A stretch of DNA of 36,442 nt from Caldimicrobium sp. (GTDB lineage Bacteria; Desulfobacterota; Thermodesulfobacteria; Thermodesulfobacteriales; Thermodesulfobacteriaceae): positions 1 to 36,442 of the forward strand of contig WYEG01000012.1 in NCBI GenBank assembly GCA_009903935.1, written 5' to 3'. Made by a program: the position numbers and the translations under genes. The notes under the pieces were generated by a model. It saw only the letters and a list, made by a program, of their open reading frames with translations, was not told where the DNA came from and ran no database searches. This document shows positions 8,497 through 15,466 of this stretch, one piece after another (the first letter of the stretch is position 1; each line of letters starts with the position of its first letter).

Positions 8497-9135
8497 CTAT
8501 TTCAAACCCAATATCTTATGCAGTTGAACCTGTAAGCGTATGGGAAGTCTTGTCTCAAGGATCAAACCTGCAAGTTCTGATGCTGACAAAAAAGGATGAG
8601 CCGGAGAGAAGAAAACCTGCGTCTTATCTAACAAATGCCATTTAGTAATAATGTCTACCGCCCAATCAAAGTCTTCTCTATCTTTTAAGACAATTTTTAC
8701 AGCATCTTTTAAGGTTAAATAATGCAAATTATCATACAGGTTAAATTCTTCCATCCCAGATGAGGGGGGCTTTAGGTCCATAACTATAAGGACCTCTTTA
8801 GGGACATCCTTTATAGGGAGGCTTCCGTTTGTTTCAAGGAGAGGCTTTGCTCCATGAGCAACTAAAGCTTCCAAAAAAGGAATAGCTCCCTCTTGCATAA
8901 GAGGCTCACCACCCGTTAACACTACATAGGGTATACGAGGAAAATTTTCTCTCCAGTAATGAATAAGCTCCTCCACTTCCATTTCAAAAAAGGGATAGGG
9001 CTCTCGAGCATAGGGTGTGTCGCACCAACTACAGCTTAGATTACAACCATATAGCCTAAAAAAAACTGAAGGCAGGCCAACGAGCGGGCCCTCACCTTGA
9101 ATGGAAAAAAAAACCTCTGAAAGTTTAAGTTTCAC
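8497..9135 (-). CDS. queE: 7-carboxy-7-deazaguanine synthase QueE
   Basis: Radical SAM enzyme that converts 6-carboxy-tetrahydropterin (the QueD product) to 7-carboxy-7-deazaguanine in queuosine precursor synthesis. The 212-residue protein has FSIQGEGPLVG near 10-20, typical of QueE, then the iron-sulfur motif C31-x3-C35-x2-C38 (GCNLSCSWCDT), and VVLTGGEPLMQ for SAM binding. Length is normal. It starts with GTG, overlapping the queD stop as GTGA, so the two are translationally coupled. queC is not in the window; queF lies about 18 kb away. Confidence 0.95.
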   Translation of the reverse strand: MKLKLSEVFFSIQGEGPLVGLPSVFFRLYGCNLSCSWCDTPYAREPYPFFEMEVEELIHYWRENFPRIPYVVLTGGEPLMQEGAIPFLEALVAHGAKPLLETNGSLPIKDVPKEVLIVMDLKPPSSGMEEFNLYDNLHYLTLKDAVKIVLKDREDFDWAVDIITKWHLLDKTQVFFSPAHPFLSASELAGLILETRLPIRLQVQLHKILGLK

Positions 9136-9506
9136 TCTTCAGAATAGATAGCACAAGCCTTCTCAGTCTCGTAGACGGCAACTTCCTTAACCTTTACTCC
9201 GTCATAGGCTGAAAGCTTGTTTTTTGCCCTCTCGAAAATAAACCGTGCCAGGTTTTCCGAAGAAGGATTTCTATCCTTAAAATATGGATGGTCGTTTACT
9301 AAGCGATGGTCTAATTCGTTCAATATTTCCTTTAGTATAGCTTTTAAATCCTTAAAATCGATTAAGATCTCAATTTCGTTAAGCTTTTTGCCTTCAACGG
9401 TAAGCTCAACCTTCCAGTTGTGGCCATGAAGATTTTCGCACTTTCCTTGATAATTTCTAAGATAGTGAGCTGAAGAGAAGTAATCGGATACTTTTAGACG
9501 GTACAT
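9132..9506 (-). CDS. queD: 6-carboxytetrahydropterin synthase QueD
   Basis: 124-residue member of the 6-pyruvoyl-tetrahydropterin synthase family. It converts dihydroneopterin triphosphate to 6-carboxy-tetrahydropterin, which QueE then uses. Zinc ligands are H14 (SSAHYL) and H27/H29 (NLHGHNW); the catalytic Cys is C23 in GKCENLHGH. Other family features are LDHRLVNDHPYF, PSSENLARFIFE and a C-terminal VAVYETEKACAIY. Length is typical for QueD. The ATG has only a weak AAGAGA site. The gene lies 12 nt downstream of the tRNA-Cys gene with no promoter between, so it is probably expressed from a transcript that also contains tRNAs. Confidence 0.95.
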   Translation of the reverse strand: MYRLKVSDYFSSAHYLRNYQGKCENLHGHNWKVELTVEGKKLNEIEILIDFKDLKAILKEILNELDHRLVNDHPYFKDRNPSSENLARFIFERAKNKLSAYDGVKVKEVAVYETEKACAIYSEE

Positions 9507-9518
9507 TTTCTCTTAGTG

Positions 9519-9590
9519 AGGCGGCGCGGGGATTCGAACCCCGGATTCACGGCTTTGCAGGCCGTCGCCTTACCGCTTGGCTACGCCGCC
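9519..9590 (-). tRNA. tRNA-Cys (GCA)
   Basis: A full cloverleaf can be drawn on the minus strand. The acceptor stem GGCGGCG pairs with CGCCGCC, the anticodon stem is ACGGC/GCCGT with loop CTGCAAA (anticodon GCA), and the T arm reads GGGG-TTCGAAC-CCC. The discriminator base is U, as expected for tRNA-Cys. CCA is not encoded (the following bases are CA). The gene sits 13 nt after the amphi-Trp gene and 12 nt before queD. Confidence 0.95.
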
Positions 9591-9603
9591 TGTATTTAAA
9601 AAA

Positions 9604-9810
9604 CTATCCTTTCCATTCAAACTCAACTTCAATCTGATGCTTATCTTCCTTCACTTTGTACTCTAATTCACATTCAAAACTTTCGGGCAAATTAACCGTT
9701 ACCTCTCCTACCTTTACCTGACCAGCCTCAACTTGCTCAGCAAGCTCTCTTAAAAGCTTTGCCGCCTCAGATTTGGAAGTAATTTTTTTTACTTCTACTT
9801 TGTCCTTCAT
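9604..9810 (-). CDS. Small amphi-Trp domain protein
   Basis: 68-residue protein matching the small amphi-Trp domain family: a helical N-terminal half (SKSEAAKLLRELAEQVEAGQ) followed by beta strands (GEVTVNLPESFECELEYKV) and a Trp near the C-terminus (VEFEWKG). The family is widespread in bacteria and archaea and its function is not established. The ATG has an AGAGGTG site. It lies between two tRNA genes on the same strand (tRNA-Met 36 nt upstream, tRNA-Cys 13 nt downstream), so its mRNA is probably released by tRNA processing enzymes. Confidence 0.85.
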   Translation of the reverse strand: MKDKVEVKKITSKSEAAKLLRELAEQVEAGQVKVGEVTVNLPESFECELEYKVKEDKHQIEVEFEWKG

Positions 9811-9846
9811 ACAAACACCTCTTTTTAAAATAAATTAAATTTCAAA

Positions 9847-9920
9847 TGGCGGCGGAGGGACTCGAACCCCCAACCCTGTGGATATGAGCCACATGCTCTA
9901 ACCTGTTGAGCTACGCCGCC
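9847..9920 (-). tRNA. tRNA-Met (CAT), probably elongator
   Basis: Cloverleaf on the minus strand: acceptor GGCGGCG/CGCCGCC, D-arm GCTC..GAGC, anticodon stem TGTGG/CCACA with loop CTCATAT (anticodon CAT), T loop TTCGAGT, discriminator A. A paired G1-C72 argues against an initiator tRNA. The GTAGCTCA start resembles elongator tRNA-Met more than tRNA-Ile2, but tRNA-Ile2 cannot be fully excluded without checking for a lysidine synthase identity set. CCA is not encoded. Confidence 0.93.
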
Positions 9921-9930
9921 TTTCTTTAAA

Positions 9931-9959
9931 ATAATACAAACGCCTCTTGACCTTGTCAA
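9931..9959 (-). promoter_or_regulatory. Strong promoter for tRNA-Met and downstream operon
   Basis: Minus-strand TTGACA (9954-9959) and TATTAT (9931-9936) are separated by 17 nt, placing the transcription start a few bases before the mature tRNA-Met. It probably drives tRNA-Met, the amphi-Trp gene, tRNA-Cys, queD and queE. Confidence 0.75.
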
Positions 9960-9963
9960 GAGG
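9943..9963. repeat. Perfect 9-bp inverted repeat over the -35 box
   Basis: CCTCTTGAC and GTCAAGAGG are separated by CTT. The repeat covers the -35 box of the tRNA-Met promoter and touches the left target duplication of miniature element copy A. It could be an operator or a relic of the insertion site. Confidence 0.6.
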
Positions 9964-9968
9964 GGCAA

Positions 9969-10182
9969 GCTGCTGTTTAAAAAAGCCCCCCTCTACTTTG
10001 TCCTGCCGAGCGATAGCGAGGCATCCCTAACTTCGTTCGGGACGGCGTTCCCAGGGTGGAGACCCCTTGGCTGACGCCTCGGGGTGACAAAAAGTGCTCG
10101 GGGTGACAAAAAAATGGCTCAGGGCAAAAAAAATGGCTCAGGGTGACACATGGGGGCTTGCACATCTTTTTAAAACAGCCCC
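9969..10182. mobile_element. Miniature inverted-repeat element, copy A (214 bp)
   Basis: Non-coding element whose ends are inverted repeats: left GCTGCTGTTTAAAAAAG, right (complement) GGGGCTGTTTTAAAAAG, 14 of 17 matching. It is flanked by near-identical direct repeats AGAGGGGCAA (9959-9968) and AGAGAGGCAA (10183-10192). The interior shares long stretches with the element at 29411-29621, such as TTTGTCCTGCC, GGCATCCCT and CTTCGTTCGGGA. It encodes no transposase; the 104-codon open frame across it is not a gene. It lies just upstream of the tRNA-Met promoter. The intergenic stretch 9921-10387 holds only this element, promoters and an AT-rich hairpin. Confidence 0.7.
10078..10153. repeat. Four tandem ~20-bp units inside element copy A
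   Basis: The unit CTCGGGGTGACAAAAA recurs four times, beginning at 10078, 10097, 10118 and 10137 (spacings 19, 21 and 19). Units 3 and 4 carry CTCAGGG in place of CTCGGGG. Copy B has only one comparable unit (GGGAGTGACAG). Confidence 0.75.
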
Positions 10183-10218
10183 AGAGAGGCAATAAAAACT
10201 TAAGGTATATTTGAAGGA

Positions 10219-10248
10219 AAATATCTTTCATACTTTTAAAAGATATTT
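10219..10248. repeat. AT-rich 10-bp inverted repeat upstream of the carboxypeptidase gene
   Basis: AAATATCTTT and its exact complement AAAGATATTT are separated by 10 nt. The site lies about 140 bases before the D,D-carboxypeptidase start. It might be an operator or a weak hairpin; no U-tract follows on either strand that would make it a clear terminator. Confidence 0.5.
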
Positions 10249-10324
10249 GAGAATTAACAAGCAAACTTGCCAATATTAGCTGAAAATCCAAAAAATTACT
10301 GCATATTTAATAATTTGGGTGTTG

Positions 10325-10352
10325 ACTTTTTAGAAAGCTTTAGTAATTTAGG
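10325..10352 (+). promoter_or_regulatory. Possible promoter of the carboxypeptidase gene
   Basis: A TTGACT -35-like box close to 10323-10328 is followed about 16 nt later by a TAATTT -10-like box. Its position roughly 30 bases before the ribosome-binding site is suitable, but the -10 match is weak. Confidence 0.4.
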
Positions 10353-10387
10353 TTTGAGTTTTTAATAGCACCTTAGAGGTGAAGGCA

Positions 10388-11536
10388 ATGAAAAACTATA
10401 AATTCATCTCTTATATTCTTCTACTTATTTTTTTCTTTTTAAATTTTTTCTTAAAACCTAGCTTTTCTTATGCAGAGGAAGAGCAAGGAGTCGAGAATAT
10501 AAATGCTCTTTCCGGTGTTGTTCTTGATGCCAAAACAGGAATGGTTCTCTATGCTAAAAACCCCCATGTTAAAATCCCTCCAGCAAGCACTGTAAAGCTC
10601 CTTACGGCAATGGTTGTGTTAGACCATCTGCCTCTTCATAAGAAGGTAAAGATTTCCAAGAATGCTGAAGAGACTCCCTCGGTAGGACCCTTTTTAAGGG
10701 AAGGAGAGGTCTATACTGTTGAGGAACTCCTCAACCTCATGCTGATAAAATCTTCAAATCAGGCAGCCGTTGCCTTGGCTGAAGCAGTTAGCGGCACGGA
10801 AGAAAACTTCTCAGTTCTTATGAACGCTAAGGCTAAAGCCCTTGGTTTACAAAATTCTAAATTTCAAACTGCCTCCGGCCTCCCAGCTTCCGACCAATAC
10901 ACCACAGCCTACGACCTTGCTCTCTTGCTTTTTGAGGCTCTAAAATATCCTAAAATCGCTGAAATAATTCAAACTCCAGTAAAGATAATCACTAATGAAC
11001 AGGGAAGAACAATTATCGTTAAAAATACTAATCACCTCCTCTTTGATGATGAGTACAAAGAAGCTGTAATAGGTGGAAAAACAGGATATACAAAGCTTTC
11101 TAAACATTGTTTAGTTAATGTAGCAAAAGTTAAAAACAGATTGGTCATTACATCAATACTTGGAGCGCCTAATAGAGAATCTCTATGGCAGGATACCAAA
11201 AGGATGCTAAAAATCGCTGAGCTTGTTTTAGAAAATAAGATCAATCCGGTTTATGTAAACACTGTAGTAAATTTAAGCCAACCGGTTAATCATGTATACA
11301 CTGTTAAAAATAAGATCAAATCAGCAAAACATGAAAAGAAGGTGAATAAAAAATTGATAGCAAAAGCTAAAGGGAAAGGAAACAAAACTTTGATAGCTAA
11401 AACATCTAGTAAAAATGTAAAAAAATTAAATACAAATATAGCTAAAAACAAAGCAAGTTCAACCAAAAACATAGCTTCTAAAAAGAAAGGTAAAGGTATC
11501 AAAACCGCTCAAACTGAGGCTCGTCGAAGCGGCTAA
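10388..11536 (+). CDS. D-alanyl-D-alanine carboxypeptidase (PBP5/DacA type, S11)
   Basis: Penicillin-binding serine peptidase that trims the terminal D-Ala from peptidoglycan stem peptides in the periplasm. It has a signal peptide (hydrophobic run, cleaved near SYAEEE). The three catalytic motifs are present: PASTVKLL with the serine nucleophile, KSSNQAA (SxN) and IGGKTGYT (KTG). I chose the ATG at 10388 because GAGGTG lies 6 nt upstream; a GTG at 10379 is in frame but overlaps that site. The usual C-terminal domain and membrane-anchor helix are replaced by a very Lys-rich, Ala/Ser/Thr-containing tail of about 80 residues. The stop lies 6 nt before the UDP-glucose dehydrogenase gene. Confidence 0.93.
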   Translation: MKNYKFISYILLLIFFFLNFFLKPSFSYAEEEQGVENINALSGVVLDAKTGMVLYAKNPHVKIPPASTVKLLTAMVVLDHLPLHKKVKISKNAEETPSVGPFLREGEVYTVEELLNLMLIKSSNQAAVALAEAVSGTEENFSVLMNAKAKALGLQNSKFQTASGLPASDQYTTAYDLALLLFEALKYPKIAEIIQTPVKIITNEQGRTIIVKNTNHLLFDDEYKEAVIGGKTGYTKLSKHCLVNVAKVKNRLVITSILGAPNRESLWQDTKRMLKIAELVLENKINPVYVNTVVNLSQPVNHVYTVKNKIKSAKHEKKVNKKLIAKAKGKGNKTLIAKTSSKNVKKLNTNIAKNKASSTKNIASKKKGKGIKTAQTEARRSG

Positions 11537-11542
11537 CTGGAG

Positions 11543-12850
11543 ATGCATATTGCAGTAGTTGGGACTGGTTATGTAGGGTTGGTGTCTGGAGCCTGTCTTG
11601 CCGACTTTGGGCTCAAAGTCGCCTGCGTTGATGTAGACGAAAAAAAAATCGAAGCCCTTAGAGAGGGAATTATACCTTTTTATGAGCCAGGGCTAGAAGA
11701 CTTAGTAAGAAAGAATGTAAAGGCCGGTCGCCTTACTTTCACCACTAATCTTGCTGAAGCAGTAAAGAACTCCTTAGTAGTCTTTATCTGCGTTGGAACA
11801 CCACCCTTGCCAGACGGTTCTTCTGACCTTTCCCAGATTAAAAGCGTAGCCTTAGCTTTAGCCGATGTTCTTGATGACTATAAGGTTATTGTTACCAAAA
11901 GCACTGTCCCTGTGGGGACAAACCGTTGGATCAAGAGGCTGATAGATGAGAACAAAAAGGTAAACGTTGAGGTTGACATCATCTCAAACCCCGAATTTTT
12001 GAGAGAAGGAAACGCCGTAGAAGACTTTATGCGACCTGACCGGGTGATTATCGGGGGTGAAAGCGCTCATGCTATTGCCATAATTAAAGACATCTATCGC
12101 CCGCTTTATCTTGCTGAGACACCTTTTATCATCACCAATCTTGAAACAGCAGAGATGATAAAGTATGCCTCTAATGCATTCCTGGCCTTAAAGATCAGCT
12201 TTATCAATGAGGTTGCAAATTTTTGCGAAAAAGTCGGAGCTGATGTTACGGTGGTGGCTAAAGGCATGGGGTTAGACCCAAGGATAGGGCCAAAGTTTCT
12301 AAACCCAGGACCCGGATTTGGTGGTTCTTGCTTCCCAAAAGATGTGAGCTCTTTAATTCATCAGGGAAGACAGGTTGGCTCTCCGTTTAAACTCCTCGAA
12401 GCCGTGCTCGAGGTAAACGAAAGACAAAAGCTTAGAGCCATTGAAAAGCTTGAAGCCCTACTTGGAGACCTCAATGGAAAAACCATAGCCATCCTTGGGC
12501 TTACCTTTAAGCCAAACACAAGCGATGTAAGAGAAAGCCCTGCCTTGAAGATAATTCCAGAGCTCTTAAAGAAAGGAGCAAACGTTAAAGTTTATGACCC
12601 AGCAGGGATGGAAGAGTTTAAAAAAGCAGCTCCGAACATGTCAATTGAATATGCTAAGGACCCAGAAGCCTGCGCCGAAAAAGCAGATGGACTGCTAATC
12701 CTTACAGAATGGAATGAATTTAGGTTCCTTGACCTAAAAAAGATAAAAAGTCTCATGAAGACGCCTGTTTTGGTTGACATGAGAAATATCTACGACCCTG
12801 ATATCGTTAAGAAGCTTGGTTTTCGCTATTCAGGGATTGGAAGAACTTAA
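11543..12850 (+). CDS. ugd: UDP-glucose 6-dehydrogenase
   Basis: 435-residue enzyme that oxidises UDP-glucose to UDP-glucuronate with two NAD+, supplying sugar precursors for surface polysaccharides. The N-terminal Rossmann motif GTGYVG is at 7-12. The catalytic Cys is C263 in GFGGSCFPKD, with conserved Lys and Asn in AEMIKYASNAFLALK (around 207 and 211). The C-terminal UDP-binding domain has LGLTFKPNTSDVRESP. Length is standard. A GGAG directly abuts the ATG, too close for normal use, so translation may be coupled to the upstream gene, 6 nt away. The gene ends with stop codons overlapping those of the convergent metallo-hydrolase gene. Confidence 0.96.
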   Translation: MHIAVVGTGYVGLVSGACLADFGLKVACVDVDEKKIEALREGIIPFYEPGLEDLVRKNVKAGRLTFTTNLAEAVKNSLVVFICVGTPPLPDGSSDLSQIKSVALALADVLDDYKVIVTKSTVPVGTNRWIKRLIDENKKVNVEVDIISNPEFLREGNAVEDFMRPDRVIIGGESAHAIAIIKDIYRPLYLAETPFIITNLETAEMIKYASNAFLALKISFINEVANFCEKVGADVTVVAKGMGLDPRIGPKFLNPGPGFGGSCFPKDVSSLIHQGRQVGSPFKLLEAVLEVNERQKLRAIEKLEALLGDLNGKTIAILGLTFKPNTSDVRESPALKIIPELLKKGANVKVYDPAGMEEFKKAAPNMSIEYAKDPEACAEKADGLLILTEWNEFRFLDLKKIKSLMKTPVLVDMRNIYDPDIVKKLGFRYSGIGRT

Positions 12851-13500
12851 AGGTCTAACTCTTGAACAAAGGGATTGAACCGCTTTTCTTCAGCTATCGT
12901 AGAGGTAGGCTTTGGTCCATAGTCATGCCCAGGATAAACTATGGTATCATCGGGTAAAAGAAAGAGCTTGTCCCTGATGGAATGAAGCATCTGCAAATAA
13001 TTTCCACCCGGTAGGTCCGCCCGGCCAACGCCCTGCACAAAAAGAGTATCTCCAGTAAATACTGCCTTCGAGCCTTTAGCATACAAACAGGATGAGCCTG
13101 GGGAATGACCTGGTGTATGAATAACCACTAAAACCTCATCCCCAAGGGTTATCTCAAATCCATCCTCATAAACCGCGTCAGCCCGAGGATTTGCTGGAAA
13201 TCCCCAGTTTTTAAAAACAGAAAAATTCTGAGGGTCTCTAAAGAAGAGCTCATCTGCCTTGTGTAAAATAAACGGTGCCTTAAGAAATTGTCTTAGGTAG
13301 TCTACACCAAGAAGATGGTCAGGATGCCCGTGCGTTCCAAAGATAAATTTTACTTTAAGACTATATTCTTGAACAATTTTTAATATTCTTGGGTCAGCAT
13401 CGCCTGGGTCGATGATGGTCGCTTCCTTGGTTCCTTCATCGTATACAATATAAGTGCAAACTTGGAAAGGACCTGTGATGAGGGTCTCAATCTTTAACAT
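12847..13500 (-). CDS. Metallo-beta-lactamase-fold hydrolase (glyoxalase II-like)
   Basis: 217-residue zinc hydrolase of the glyoxalase II / YcbL type. The first metal motif is THGHPDH (H57, H59, D61, H62). Further ligands lie in HTPGHSPGS, FTGDTLF and YPGHDYGP. It lacks the extra C-terminal domain of true human-type glyoxalase II, so a small thioester-hydrolase role is likely, but substrate is unknown. It is the last gene of the rpsT to MBL minus-strand unit, starting 3 nt after the stop of the ybeY-pdxJ frame with a GAGGT site inside that frame. Its stop overlaps the stop of ugd on the other strand. Confidence 0.92.
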   Translation of the reverse strand: MLKIETLITGPFQVCTYIVYDEGTKEATIIDPGDADPRILKIVQEYSLKVKFIFGTHGHPDHLLGVDYLRQFLKAPFILHKADELFFRDPQNFSVFKNWGFPANPRADAVYEDGFEITLGDEVLVVIHTPGHSPGSSCLYAKGSKAVFTGDTLFVQGVGRADLPGGNYLQMLHSIRDKLFLLPDDTIVYPGHDYGPKPTSTIAEEKRFNPFVQELDL

Positions 13501-13503
13501 GCT

Positions 13504-14700
13504 TTAAGACCTCGCTCGGAGGATGAGCTCCTTCATCTCTTTTACGGCTTCTTTTAGACCTACAAATATAGCTCTTGAAACTATGCTATGACCTATGCTA
13601 AATTCTTCAATTTCAGGAATTGCAGCAACCGGTCCGATGTTTTCATAGTTTAATCCATGCCCGGCATGGACAATAAAACCAAGGTCCTTAGCAAACCTTG
13701 CTGCGTTTTCTAGCCTTGTAAGCTCTGAAAGCCTTTTTTCTTCCTCTTCAGCGTCGGCATACATCCCCGTATGGAGCTCAACTATCTGGGCACCCGTTTT
13801 CTTTGCTAATTCAAGGGCTTTCTCATCTGGGTTTATAAACAAACTTACCTTTATTCCGCTCTTATTAAGCTCTTTAACTGCTTTTTTTACTTCCTCAACT
13901 CTATCCTCAAGCTCGATACCGCCTTCCGTTGTAATCTCTTCCGGTCTTTCAGGGACTAAGGTTACTTGATAGGGTTTTACTTCTTTAGCAAATTTAATCA
14001 GGTCTTTATCTATGGCCATCTCAAGGATTAGCTTTGTCTTAATTATTTCTCGGATCAACCTCACATCACGTTCTTTTATATGTCTTCTATCAAGGCGGAG
14101 ATGAACAACGATCCCATCAGCTCCTCCAAGCTCAGCTAATACCGCAGCATGAACCGGGTCTGGATAGTAGGTTTTTCTTGCTTCTCTTACCGTGGCTACA
14201 TGGTCCACGTTTACGGCAAGCTTAGCAGGCATGTACTCCCTCCTCCTCAAAAATTTAAGGACCTCAGGGTCAGGATAAATTTTTTCCATTAAATTTATCT
14301 CATTTCTAAGCATTAGCCAAGGAGAATAAACTCCTTTTTCATGGTCATGACCTAAAAGATGAAGAAGCCCATGAAAACAAAGACTAAGAAGATAAGGATA
14401 AAAGTTCAATCCATACAAACAAGCCTCTTCCTCAGCCTTTTCAACAGCAATAACTACATCCCCTAAGAAAGGCATGTTTTGCCCTTCTTCCACAGGAAAG
14501 GCTAAAACATTCGTTGGATAGGGACGAGAAAGATATCTTTGATTAAGCTCTAATATCTCCTCATTGCCTACAAAAGTTAAAGAAACAATTTTCTTCTTAA
14601 TATTAAGAAGTTTAAAAGCATTTTGAAGATGTTTTTTTAGTTGTCTTTCAATTTCCGCTGGAAATTTGTTAATACCTTGATAGTTTATGTAAATTTTCAA
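13504..14700 (-). CDS. ybeY-pdxJ: YbeY-PdxJ continuous reading frame (rRNA maturation endonuclease fused to pyridoxine 5'-phosphate synthase)
   Basis: One uninterrupted frame of 398 codons contains two normally separate proteins. Residues 1 to about 150 match YbeY, a zinc endoribonuclease of 16S rRNA maturation, with the signature HGLLHLLGHDH (110-120). From M157 onward the sequence is PdxJ, which joins 3-amino-2-oxopropyl phosphate and 1-deoxyxylulose 5-phosphate to make pyridoxine phosphate: NVDHVATVREARKT, NLEMA-like LILEMA, VELHTG and VHAGHGLNYENI. The join is only about six residues, with no stop. A strong GGAGGAGGGAG lies 3 nt before the M157 codon (14232), so PdxJ may also be made alone. 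The frame opens with TTG overlapping the trmI stop. In PdxJ the usual HLREDRRH reads HLRLDRRH. Confidence 0.9.
   Translation of the reverse strand: MKIYINYQGINKFPAEIERQLKKHLQNAFKLLNIKKKIVSLTFVGNEEILELNQRYLSRPYPTNVLAFPVEEGQNMPFLGDVVIAVEKAEEEACLYGLNFYPYLLSLCFHGLLHLLGHDHEKGVYSPWLMLRNEINLMEKIYPDPEVLKFLRRREYMPAKLAVNVDHVATVREARKTYYPDPVHAAVLAELGGADGIVVHLRLDRRHIKERDVRLIREIIKTKLILEMAIDKDLIKFAKEVKPYQVTLVPERPEEITTEGGIELEDRVEEVKKAVKELNKSGIKVSLFINPDEKALELAKKTGAQIVELHTGMYADAEEEEKRLSELTRLENAARFAKDLGFIVHAGHGLNYENIGPVAAIPEIEEFSIGHSIVSRAIFVGLKEAVKEMKELILRARS
14230..14246 (-). promoter_or_regulatory. Internal ribosome-binding site and ATG for PdxJ
   Basis: On the minus strand GGAGGAGGGAG (14236-14246) precedes an ATG (14232-14230) by 3 to 6 nt. 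It lies within the ybeY-pdxJ frame, exactly where stand-alone PdxJ would begin. It is a far better site than that of the TTG starting the whole frame, so separate production of PdxJ is probable. Confidence 0.65.
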
Positions 14701-15461
14701 GGTGTCAACACCTTCTTAGCGAAGATAAGGTAGCCGGTGTGAGCAACCATCCTGTCCTCTGGTCTTAGCCTCTCAGGATTAGGTTTATACCTTCTTACCA
14801 GTATCTCTAAAACCTCAACATCTTTAAAGGGTAAGCTTAAAAGATGGGTTAAAGTTTGGGATACTTGATTGGTTGTAGGGACAAGGACCCCAAGAGGATG
14901 TCCAGGTTTTAAAGCATCCCAGGCTGGTTTTAAAAGGAGCCAGGGTTCCCTAACATCTAAAAAGAGAGCATCTATATTGGTTTCGTCAAAGGTGTCAACC
15001 ACTTCTTTTAGCTTCAACTCCACCCTGTGGGCAAGACCAAATCTTTCAAGATTTCTTTTGGCAAGTTGAAAAAACCTTTCCTCCTTTTCATAAGTAATTA
15101 CTCTACCCTCTTCTCCTACAGCATAGGCAAAGGCTAAGGTTAGAGCACCTGAGCCTGTTCCGCATTCTAACACTTTTTTTCCGGGACCTACGTCGAGTTT
15201 AAGCAGAATGTATCCTGCATCCTTAGGGTAGATAATCTGCGTTTGTCTCTCTACATTCTTAATAAAATCATAGATAGTTGGTTTAAGTATAAAAAAAGAG
15301 GACCCCTTTTTACCAAGGACTTTATCCCCGTAATCTTTGCCAATAAGGAAAGCTAAATCTAAGGAATCAAATCGTGTGCTAAATATCTTTGGTTTTAGCT
15401 CAAGGAAGTATTTCTTTTCGCCATCAAAAAGTAGGATAAAATCACCTTCTTTTAGGGGCAT
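14697..15461 (-). CDS. trmI: tRNA (adenine-58-N1)-methyltransferase TrmI
   Basis: 254-residue SAM-dependent methyltransferase that forms m1A58 in the T loop of tRNAs, a modification important for tRNA stability at high temperature. An N-terminal small beta domain (about 1-70) is followed by the class I fold: SAM motif LECGTGSGALTLAFA near 98-112, acidic residue in ITYEKEERFF, and LDVREPW near 168-174, typical of TrmI (DVPEPW). The motif RRYKPNPERLRPEDRMVAHTG near the end is also characteristic. It starts 5 nt after the aminopeptidase stop, and its own stop overlaps the TTG of the next frame. Its placement near tRNA-Ala in one unit fits its role. Confidence 0.93.
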   Translation of the reverse strand: MPLKEGDFILLFDGEKKYFLELKPKIFSTRFDSLDLAFLIGKDYGDKVLGKKGSSFFILKPTIYDFIKNVERQTQIIYPKDAGYILLKLDVGPGKKVLECGTGSGALTLAFAYAVGEEGRVITYEKEERFFQLAKRNLERFGLAHRVELKLKEVVDTFDETNIDALFLDVREPWLLLKPAWDALKPGHPLGVLVPTTNQVSQTLTHLLSLPFKDVEVLEILVRRYKPNPERLRPEDRMVAHTGYLIFAKKVLTP

Positions 15462-15466
15462 GAGAA

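Noticed and set aside
9847-9920. Reading the CAT tRNA as initiator tRNA
   Set aside because: It has a normal G1-C72 pair and an elongator-type body; initiator tRNAs have an unpaired position 1-72.
9977-10291. 104-codon minus-strand frame
   Set aside because: It is translation of miniature element copy A and its tandem units, with no start signal.
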